From the NCBI GenBank assembly GCA_041493035.1, contig JBGPYB010000115.1, positions 1 through 14,994 on the forward strand: a stretch of 14,994 bases of DNA, in the 5' to 3' direction. Both the position numbers and the translations under genes were made by a program. The notes beneath the pieces are model-generated. The model did no database searches. It saw only the letters and a list, made by a program, of their open reading frames with translations, and was not told the DNA's origin. The stretch is from JBGPYB01 sp041493035. GTDB taxonomy: Bacteria; Acidobacteriota; Vicinamibacteria; Fen-336. Of this stretch, positions 6,869-13,132 are shown one piece after another. Numbering within the stretch: the stretch's first letter is position 1; the number at the start of each line of letters is the position of its first letter.

Positions 6869-8893
6869 TCATTGGTGGGGTGGGGTCGCGGTGATGGTCC
6901 CGTCCGGGGCCTCGCTTCGCCCCTCCCCGCGGCCGCTGGACACAGCCGTGCCAATCCCCGTCTCGCTCGCCGGTATCCTTCTGAAGCGGAGGAGCTGGAC
7001 CGAAAGTGCCGTGTTCTTTGCGCGGTGGGTCGGATCGAGTGCCCTGGCCGTCTTGTCCGCCGTGAGGACGAGTTGATTCAAGCCCGGCCGCAGGGTGGCC
7101 GAAGGGACGCGGAACTCAAGATCAGACCAGAAGGTTGGCGCCTCCGCCTCGCCCACGGAGACTTCATTGACGTCCACGCGCACTGCCACGGCTTGCCCTG
7201 GGACTTCGGAGCGGGCACGCACGAACAACGTGAAGTCTGCCGGAGTCTTGAGCAGGACCGTGAGCCACGACTTCCGGCCCCACGTCGAGCGAAAGCCGAC
7301 ACCGGCCTCGCTCGCTGGAGGGCGCCAGCCGTGACCCAGGAAGAGCGGCGGCTCGGAGTTGAGGTCGTCAAGACCGATCCCGACCCTTGTGGGGGTGCCT
7401 TCGTCGACCCAAACCCCCTTGAGGTTGTCGTAGGTCAGCACGAAGAGCCAGGCCGGCAGCTGGTTGCGCCAGGCGAGCACGCTCCTCCACAGCAGCTCGA
7501 CTTGGGCGGAGGCCAGACGGTCGAGAGTCACCGACTCGTTCTTGCCCGCCACCATTTGTCGGTTGTAGATCGTCGCGAATTGGTGGTTCCAGAAGGCCAA
7601 GGCACCGAGGATCAAGGCGATCGGCAACAGGGGCCGGGCCAGAAGGTGCTCCAACACTTCGGCCACACCCAGAGCGAAGAGGCAGGTCAGGCCGAGGAAG
7701 CGGCGCTGGCCGAAGCCGTCGGAGCCCCACCAATCGCCCATCGAGGAATTCAAGAAGACGGCCAGCGAAAAGGCGAGGATCATCGGGAGAGCCAGGTGGC
7801 GATCGCGGCGAAGCCACAATAGAAGGCCAAGAACAGCCGCGCCCCAGAGCGGCGTCCAGGTGAACAGGCCATGGCGGGGCGAGAAGAGCACCCCCATGAC
7901 GTTCAACCGATGAGCCACCAGGTTCTGCTGGCCTACGTCGGCGATGAAGTCGCTGCCCCACAGCCGGGCCCAGATGAGGGCCTGAAGTAACCCCGCAAGA
8001 ACCGGCCCCATGAGCATCGCGCCCGAGCGGCGGACCCAGCCCGGCGGGCGCTCGAGGCCAACGTCCACGAGGGGGAGAATGAGCAGGACGCCATCCTGGA
8101 TGCGCACGAGGGTCATGACGCCGCCCACCATCCCGAGTACGATCCAGCGCCACGCCTCCGTGCTGCGCCGCCAGGCGAGCCACAGGCAGACGAAGGACGT
8201 TGCTGAAAACACCGAAGCCCCGTGGGACATGAAGGGGTTGACCACCGCATAGAAGCGGAGGGGGGTCGCAAACCAGAGAGCGAGGGCGACGAGGAGTGCT
8301 ATGGCACGTGAGTAGAAGCGCCTGAGGACCGCATCGACCAGGAAGAGCGCAAGCACGGCACAAAGGAAGGTAGTTGCGGTCGCCGCCGCCTGATACGGCG
8401 CAGAGAACCCGTCGGCCGGCACATCGACGCCCACAAGCCTTGCGAACTTGACGCCGACGTGGGTCAGAATGAGCGCCGGTGTCCAGAGCAAGCCGACGCC
8501 GATGGGCGTCCGGCTCGTGGCCTCGCCGAGCTGCGAAACGACTTGGTGGGCGCGGAGGCCGGCGAAGTCGTTCGTGAGGTCGAGATCGTGATCGAACAGG
8601 ACCGATCGCGCGACGACGTAGTACTCGTAGCCGTCACCCCCCAGTTTCGGGTAGACGTCGGGGAGCGACCAGAGCGCCACCAGGACAAGGGGGAGGCGGT
8701 AGGCCTCCAGCCAACGGCCGCCGCCGAGAGCCACGGTGAGGAGGCTCGCGACCGCCGCCCCACAGAGAGTCGCGACAAGCCATGTCATCGGAGCCCCGGA
8801 TGCGACGGCCACCTTGGCTACGAGAGCGAGCCCGCCCAAGACGAGGGCAGAAGTCTCGAACGTGCGGGAGAACGGCCGGTTTACCGCCGACAA
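6869..8893 (-). CDS. GT-C-like polytopic membrane protein with C-terminal beta-sandwich-like domain
   Basis: The protein has 674 aa from TTG 8893; a weak AGGA lies about 10 nt upstream. The first large loop has LGGDGYEYYVVARSVLFDHD (84-103), an acidic loop characteristic of GT-C-like proteins, followed by SRTPIGVGLLWTP (127-139). About ten hydrophobic segments follow. GDWWGSDGFGQRRFL (386-400) fits the WWxGxxxGxR(F/Y)L signature common in bacterial GT-C-like membrane proteins. Residues about 505-640 form a soluble beta-rich domain (GHGWRPP, 520-526; VDVNEVSVG, 573-581; LRPGLNQLVL, 601-610) like the end of the convergent gene at 4783-6852. The last 34 residues are low-complexity. It converges on that gene with 16 bp between stops. 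It lies 171 bp downstream of the ArnT-like gene on the same strand, so it may be the end of that unit or have its own promoter. Substrate unknown. Confidence 0.8.
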   Translation of the reverse strand: MSAVNRPFSRTFETSALVLGGLALVAKVAVASGAPMTWLVATLCGAAVASLLTVALGGGRWLEAYRLPLVLVALWSLPDVYPKLGGDGYEYYVVARSVLFDHDLDLTNDFAGLRAHQVVSQLGEATSRTPIGVGLLWTPALILTHVGVKFARLVGVDVPADGFSAPYQAAATATTFLCAVLALFLVDAVLRRFYSRAIALLVALALWFATPLRFYAVVNPFMSHGASVFSATSFVCLWLAWRRSTEAWRWIVLGMVGGVMTLVRIQDGVLLILPLVDVGLERPPGWVRRSGAMLMGPVLAGLLQALIWARLWGSDFIADVGQQNLVAHRLNVMGVLFSPRHGLFTWTPLWGAAVLGLLLWLRRDRHLALPMILAFSLAVFLNSSMGDWWGSDGFGQRRFLGLTCLFALGVAEVLEHLLARPLLPIALILGALAFWNHQFATIYNRQMVAGKNESVTLDRLASAQVELLWRSVLAWRNQLPAWLFVLTYDNLKGVWVDEGTPTRVGIGLDDLNSEPPLFLGHGWRPPASEAGVGFRSTWGRKSWLTVLLKTPADFTLFVRARSEVPGQAVAVRVDVNEVSVGEAEAPTFWSDLEFRVPSATLRPGLNQLVLTADKTARALDPTHRAKNTALSVQLLRFRRIPASETGIGTAVSSGRGEGRSEAPDGTITATPPHQ

Positions 8894-8922
8894 ATCGCTA
8901 GTGTCCTGCCCATTTCCACTGC

Positions 8923-8948
8923 GCGGGGAGGACGCGAAAGTCCCCCGC
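8923..8948 (-). other. Stable GC-rich hairpin in the leader of the 6869-8893 gene
   Basis: The arms are GCGGGG plus GAC (8923-8928, 8931-8933) and GTC plus CCCCGC (8940-8948), giving nine base pairs with a 2-nt bulge (8929-8930) around a GCGAAA loop on the plus strand. It ends about 30 nt upstream of TTG 8893. No U-tract follows on either strand, so it is not a typical intrinsic terminator; it may influence translation or read-through. The rest of 8894-9036 holds no gene I can support. Confidence 0.35.
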
Positions 8949-9036
8949 CTGCGCCCCGGTTCCGCCCGCCGAGGCTCGCCCAGCAGCCCCCCGCGACGAC
9001 CCGCGGAAGCCTACGTGGCCGGAAGCGCCCCGTCAA

Positions 9037-9064
9037 TCAAGCGACGCGCCTCAAGCGACGCGCC
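9037..9064. repeat. Two perfect tandem copies of a 14-bp unit
   Basis: The unit TCAAGCGACGCGCC occurs at 9037-9050 and again at 9051-9064. The next three bases, TCA (9065-9067), are the stop codon of the minus-strand gene and continue the pattern. It looks like a recent slippage duplication at the 3' end of that gene. Confidence 0.85.
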
Positions 9065-10651
9065 TCAGTGCCCCGCGAGGTCCCAGATGGTGACGATGGG
9101 GCCGCCGCGCTCGACCGCGGCAAATCCGGAGTAGGGAAGGTAGAACGCGTCGCCTCCGAAGAAATATGGGGTGATTCCGGTGCCCGCGCGAAAGGGATCG
9201 AAGGTCACGAGGAGTCGGCCATTTGCCTTGAGCCAGGGCACCACGTCCTGGGCGGGAAGGAAGAAGCGGACGTAGGGGTGGTCGTGGATCACGACATAGC
9301 GAGCGCCCGTCTCGCGGATCGCGCCGATGGAGCAGGGCACGATCTCCGGCTTGAAAGCTGGAGGGCGCCGATGATCGTCGTTCACGGCCGGGGCGCCGTA
9401 GCCTCGGCAGAGCGCGACGCGCGAGCGTGGTGGAAGATTCTCGGCTACCCAGTCGGCGGCTTGAACGCGCGGGTCCTGGCGCGCGGCGAGCCGGTCGTAC
9501 GAGATGATGTTCCAGAGAGGGGGTAGTGTAAGGGCCAGCACCGCCACGGCGACCCATCCAGCGCGGGCGAGGAGTAGGAAAGACAGGGTTGCCTCCGCCG
9601 CCAGAATTGCCAGGGCGGGCACCATCGACATCAGATAGCGAGGGAGGACCCAGGTCATTTCTCCCATACTGGCGAAGGTGGGGATGATGAAGGCGAGCAG
9701 GACGAGGTCCGACGGACGCCGCTTCCACGTAGCGCGGACGACGCCGACGAGCACGGCCACGAAGCCGGGCCAGCCGAACGCTCCGGGAAGGGTCGTGCGG
9801 AGATGCACCTTCCAGGCCGGCAGACCGCTTCCAGCGAAGAGCACTCGCTGCGTGTCACCCAGCCCGCCCAAGACGTCGGTCAGGTGAAGCACACAGTAGG
9901 GCGACGTCAAAGCGAAAGCTGCGGCCATCGCGCCGACGGCCATGGCGAGAGTCGCAAGAATCCGCCATCGCTCCACTTGGGCGACAGGGCGGAACAGGTC
10001 CCGACCGGCCGCAACGACCGGGCAAAGGATGACCAGTCCGGCGTTGTACTTCGCCGACGTCGCGAGACCCGCGCAGAAGGCGGACAGCAGGACGTCTCGG
10101 CGTGATTTCGTCGCGCCGCTCCTGAGACTGAAGGCGATCGCGAGCGTCACGAAGAACGTCATCGGGACGTCTACCGTAGCGAAGTGAGAGTCGCGGGCGT
10201 GGAGGAAGTTCACCGCCACCAGGAGCGCTGCGAGCAAGGACACCGACCACCTGCGGTATGCGTGAAAGGCCGCGCCGAAGGTGACAAGGAGGGTGGCCAT
10301 CCCGAACAGGGCGCCTACAGATCGGCAGATTCGATAATGCAGCGCGGGACGGTAAACCGCGACGTCCCGCAAGAAGTCGTCGGTGCTGCCATAGGCTCCG
10401 ACGAGATGCCCGGCATTGCGCCATGCCGAAAGGACCAACGCATCGACGTAGTACAGCAGGTCGGGATACGGGAACGCTCCGGGATCGAGCATGCGTCCGA
10501 GAGAGATCTGGAGTGCCTTTCCTGCCATGAACTCTTCGTCGGGCCTCGCTGTCGGGTGAGGTAGGCCGTAGCCGAGCCCCCAGAAGCGAAGGGCCGCCCC
10601 ACCCAGAGCTACGGCCAGCAACCCGGACCGTACGCGCCCCTGAAGGGTCAC
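9065..10651 (-). CDS. ArnT/PMT-like GT-C glycosyltransferase family membrane protein
   Basis: The protein has 528 aa from GTG 10651. The first extracytoplasmic loop holds PTARPDEEFMAGKAL (33-47); its Asp-Glu pair is the catalytic-loop signature of PMT/ArnT-type glycosyltransferases. HARDSHFATVDVPMTF (151-166) and TSAKYNAGL (198-206) are further motifs of this family. Hydrophobic helices continue to about residue 385, and a soluble extracytoplasmic domain of about 140 residues follows (from DPRVQAADWVAENLP, as in ArnT-like proteins). Such enzymes transfer a sugar from a polyprenyl-phosphate donor to lipid or protein outside the cytoplasmic membrane; the acceptor here is unknown. The start GTG overlaps the stop of the upstream gene (GTGA, 10648-10651), so translation of the two is probably coupled and their products may work together. 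Of the five GT-C-like proteins here this has the clearest family signature. Confidence 0.87.
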   Translation of the reverse strand: MTLQGRVRSGLLAVALGGAALRFWGLGYGLPHPTARPDEEFMAGKALQISLGRMLDPGAFPYPDLLYYVDALVLSAWRNAGHLVGAYGSTDDFLRDVAVYRPALHYRICRSVGALFGMATLLVTFGAAFHAYRRWSVSLLAALLVAVNFLHARDSHFATVDVPMTFFVTLAIAFSLRSGATKSRRDVLLSAFCAGLATSAKYNAGLVILCPVVAAGRDLFRPVAQVERWRILATLAMAVGAMAAAFALTSPYCVLHLTDVLGGLGDTQRVLFAGSGLPAWKVHLRTTLPGAFGWPGFVAVLVGVVRATWKRRPSDLVLLAFIIPTFASMGEMTWVLPRYLMSMVPALAILAAEATLSFLLLARAGWVAVAVLALTLPPLWNIISYDRLAARQDPRVQAADWVAENLPPRSRVALCRGYGAPAVNDDHRRPPAFKPEIVPCSIGAIRETGARYVVIHDHPYVRFFLPAQDVVPWLKANGRLLVTFDPFRAGTGITPYFFGGDAFYLPYSGFAAVERGGPIVTIWDLAGH

Positions 10652-12372
10652 GGTGTCTCACCGGAGGTCGCCCCGGGCGGCGGATCGGCGGGTCCTTCCG
10701 CGCTGATGGTGTAAACGCGGTCCTCGCCCAGTAGCGCTGCCAGCGCGACTCCTCGCGGCAAGTTCGCGGTGGCACCGATGCGGGCCGCCTGGGTCGCCGG
10801 AAGCTCGTTCGCGTGAACCACGACGTACCGGACTCCAGCCCCCCGGAGCACGTGGACGGCTCCCGGGCCGGGCCACCGCGCCCCCCACAACCCGATGCGG
10901 ATGCTCTCGGGTGGCGCGAAGGCCCCCCAGCCGTTCACCAACTGCTGACCGTGACTGACGGACCGGTAGACGGCCCCACCGTCGCTGGTCGTCCATGGGA
11001 TCTCGATGACCGGCCCGCGAGGAGCATCGGCCAGCCACTTCGAGAAGGCCGGCGCGACGGGCATCGGACCGAACATCCTCGACGAACGTATCGCGGCACC
11101 TTCGCCGAGTGCGAGGAGAAGCAGCAGAAAGCGCCACCGGCGGAACGAGGGGAACCGCTCGCCGAGGCTCGCCCAGCCGATCGCGGCCAGAGCCGAGCAC
11201 GCCACCAGGGCCATGGGTGCCATGCGTTCGGGCGCCCGCAGCAGGCGGTAGCCCGGCAGACTGCGGATCGCTGTGTACGGCCCGGGGAACGTCCACGAAC
11301 CGACTTGGATCTCGGGGCCGAAGGAGAGAAGAGCGCCCATTCCACCGAGAACCACAAGGAAGGCGACGGGGCGACGCCGCAACACGAGCGCGCACGCCGC
11401 GAGGAGAAGGGTGGCGGTACCCGGGTAGAAGGCTGGTCCATCCCGGAGTCCTCGTTGCAGCGGCCGCAGGGTCGGAAACCACACGTGGTCGGTCGGCCGG
11501 AGGTACGAGTGCCAGGATGCGCTCCATCTCACGAGTTCCCCGTGGCGGCGCACGAGGTGCAGGGCCTGCTGCGCTTGCCAGTAGGGCAAGAACGCGGGCA
11601 CAGCCAGGAGGGCCGCGAGACACAGGGCACCCACGACGCGGAGGACCGCGCGCGGCCCCGCCTGCCGTGCGTGGAAGGCGAAGGGCACGGCCAGAGCGAG
11701 GGGCAAGAGCGCGGCGTAGTAGCCGCTGCTGAGCGCCTGCAGCATCACGCAGGCGTCGAGACCGGCCAGGTTCGCGATGCTCGGCCTCTTCAGGGACCGG
11801 AGGAGGAAGAGCAGGGCGAAGGGGAGCCACTGGATTGAGAGCGTCTGGAGATGCACGATGCTTTCGAGGCGATACGACGAGAAGGCATAGACGAGTCCCG
11901 CCAAGAACGCGCCACCGCGCGAGCGGGTGAGATGCTCCGCAAGAAGGTACGCGCCGAGCCCGGAGAGGGGGAAGGTCGAGAGCCATACGACGTTGTAGGC
12001 CGCGATGAGGGAAAAGCCCAGCCCAAGGAGCGGCGCGGCCGCGAACGATTGGGCGAGGAGGCTCTCCGTGTAAGCGAGGGCTGCCGGGGCGGGATAGTAG
12101 ATGTTTGCCGCGAAAAGCTGCGTCGGCGCGAGAAGGTGATGACTCACCCAGTGGAGCGCCCAAAGGTTGCCGAAGACGTCGCCTGTCGGGATCCCCGAGG
12201 TGGAGATGCCGGTCACGAGGGGGTGGAAGGCCACGACCGTCAACACCCCATAGGCTCCGAACGCCAGGAAGGCGTCCTTCAACCGGGCACGGCGATTCGT
12301 CGGGGTGTTCTCTAGATCACCGGTATCCGGCGGAGGCGGTTCCGAGCCGCACCGCGATCCCGCGATGGCCAC
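10648..12372 (-). CDS. GT-C-like polytopic membrane protein, paralogue of the 4783-6852 product
   Basis: The protein has 574 aa from GTG 12372; a TTG at 12282 would remove a 30-residue Pro/Arg-rich N-terminus. The first loop has GIPTGDVFGNLWALHWV (60-76), then LSTFPLSGLGAYLLAEHL (131-148), GGAFLAGLVYAFSSYRLES (153-171) and YRLLRAPERMAP (375-386). These align in order with the protein encoded at 4783-6852. Hydrophobic segments extend to about residue 425. A soluble end with VIEIPW (455-460) and GVRYVVVH (513-520) matches the same part of the paralogue, but the C-terminal beta domain is absent, which accounts for the shorter length. Likely role: an extracytoplasmic sugar transferase or its partner; not characterised to my knowledge. 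It starts 18 bp after the hydroxylase gene and overlaps the ArnT-like gene by 4 bp, so the three are probably co-transcribed. Confidence 0.82.
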   Translation of the reverse strand: MAIAGSRCGSEPPPPDTGDLENTPTNRRARLKDAFLAFGAYGVLTVVAFHPLVTGISTSGIPTGDVFGNLWALHWVSHHLLAPTQLFAANIYYPAPAALAYTESLLAQSFAAAPLLGLGFSLIAAYNVVWLSTFPLSGLGAYLLAEHLTRSRGGAFLAGLVYAFSSYRLESIVHLQTLSIQWLPFALLFLLRSLKRPSIANLAGLDACVMLQALSSGYYAALLPLALAVPFAFHARQAGPRAVLRVVGALCLAALLAVPAFLPYWQAQQALHLVRRHGELVRWSASWHSYLRPTDHVWFPTLRPLQRGLRDGPAFYPGTATLLLAACALVLRRRPVAFLVVLGGMGALLSFGPEIQVGSWTFPGPYTAIRSLPGYRLLRAPERMAPMALVACSALAAIGWASLGERFPSFRRWRFLLLLLALGEGAAIRSSRMFGPMPVAPAFSKWLADAPRGPVIEIPWTTSDGGAVYRSVSHGQQLVNGWGAFAPPESIRIGLWGARWPGPGAVHVLRGAGVRYVVVHANELPATQAARIGATANLPRGVALAALLGEDRVYTISAEGPADPPPGATSGETP

Positions 12373-12390
12373 GGCGTTGCTTCACGTCCA

Positions 12391-13059
12391 CTAGAACCGC
12401 AAGCGCGAGTACAAGACTCTGCGGTCGCGCTCCGGGATGCGGGTGTCCCACGCGACGTCCCAGATCCCGCTCGTCAGCCCGTAGCCGACGTGGGTTCCCT
12501 TGGGGCTGTGGTGATAGAGGTGGTGCCGCTTGATGTACTGAAAGTAACGCCCTTTGAAGGTGCAGAAATGCACCGAGTGGTGGACCCATTCCTCGGCGAT
12601 GTAGGCCTGAATGATTCCGACCACCAGGATCGGCATCGTGTGGAACGGCGCCAGAAAGCTGAGTCCGATGAACAGCAGCACGAAGGGCAGCGTGTCGACC
12701 GTGGTGCCGCTGACGTGGTTGCCGTCCCACGGCCGCTTGTGGTGTTCCAGATGGAGGTGATCGAAGTACTTGTGGAGCTGGTGACGGAAGAAACCCGGCG
12801 CGTCGGGGAATCGGCCGTGGAGGATGTAGCGGTGGGCCCAGTACTCGACGGCCGTCCAGGCTCCCACGCCGGCCGCGAAAAAGGCCAGGGAAACCCATCG
12901 CGTCTCGCGCTTTAGCGCCAGGACCAGGAGGGTCATGGCACACGAGGTATACAGGAACGAAACCGGGTAGAGGCGTCGCCGCGCCCTCCGTGCCTCCGCC
13001 TCGTGCTGAACGCCCCCGATGCCCACCCGTTCGATAGTTGCGTCAAATGTCAATGACAA
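12391..13059 (-). CDS. Fatty acid hydroxylase superfamily protein, FA2H/Scs7-like
   Basis: The protein has 222 aa from TTG 13059, supported by a GGAG (13071-13068) 8 nt upstream and a good promoter behind it; GTG 13026 is an alternative that would drop 11 residues. Helical membrane segments surround four histidine clusters: HRYILH (76-81), HLEHH (103-107), HHSVH (160-164) and HHLYHH (179-184). The pattern HX4H, HX2HH, HX3H, HX2HH and its spacing match fatty acid 2-hydroxylases such as yeast Scs7. HHKRPWDG (106-113) and GYGLTSGIWDVAWDT (192-206) also resemble that group. There is no cytochrome b5 domain, so an outside electron donor is needed. Expected role: a dimetal oxygenase hydroxylating an acyl chain of a membrane lipid on the cytoplasmic face. 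A sterol- or carotenoid-type substrate is less likely but not excluded. First gene of the unit that continues into two GT-C-like genes. Confidence 0.87.
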   Translation of the reverse strand: MSLTFDATIERVGIGGVQHEAEARRARRRLYPVSFLYTSCAMTLLVLALKRETRWVSLAFFAAGVGAWTAVEYWAHRYILHGRFPDAPGFFRHQLHKYFDHLHLEHHKRPWDGNHVSGTTVDTLPFVLLFIGLSFLAPFHTMPILVVGIIQAYIAEEWVHHSVHFCTFKGRYFQYIKRHHLYHHSPKGTHVGYGLTSGIWDVAWDTRIPERDRRVLYSRLRF

Positions 13060-13067
13060 GGCGATGA

Positions 13068-13071
13068 CTCC
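13068..13071 (-). promoter_or_regulatory. Ribosome binding site GGAG deciding the TTG start at 13059
   Basis: GGAG lies 8 nt before TTG 13059 on the minus strand. The alternative GTG at 13026 has no such element, so the TTG is preferred. Confidence 0.5.
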
Positions 13072-13080
13072 GAAACTTCC

Positions 13081-13109
13081 TTTGTACCGGACACCCGTCG
13101 CACTGTCAA
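13081..13109 (-). promoter_or_regulatory. Sigma-70-type promoter for the hydroxylase/GT-C unit
   Basis: On the minus strand a perfect TTGACA (13109-13104) is followed after exactly 17 nt by TACAAA (13086-13081), which matches TATAAT at four of six positions. Transcription would start near 13074, leaving a short leader with the GGAG before TTG 13059. It lies in the 73-bp gap after the VKOR-DsbA stop, so the downstream unit can be expressed independently of that gene. Confidence 0.6.
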
Positions 13110-13132
13110 GTAACTGCGGCTACAGCAACACG

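Noticed and set aside
6707..7822. Plus-strand frame of 371 codons over the convergent junction
   Set aside because: It overlaps the end of one real gene and the antisense of another; both have coherent domains, while this frame has none.
9037..9067. CRISPR-like or attachment-site repeat
   Set aside because: Only two directly adjacent 14-bp copies without spacers, and no integrase or cas gene nearby.
8459..9526. Plus-strand frame of 355 codons crossing the gap at 8894-9064
   Set aside because: It is opposite the coding ends of two GT-C-like genes, has low-complexity Arg/Gly/Glu composition and no start signal or domain.
10813..11838. Plus-strand frame of 341 codons
   Set aside because: It is entirely antisense to the GT-C-like gene at 10648-12372; its charged low-complexity product resembles no protein family.
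13048..13053. Second TTGACA on the minus strand as a -35 element
   Set aside because: It lies at the first codons of the hydroxylase gene, and nothing like a -10 is found 16-18 nt downstream.
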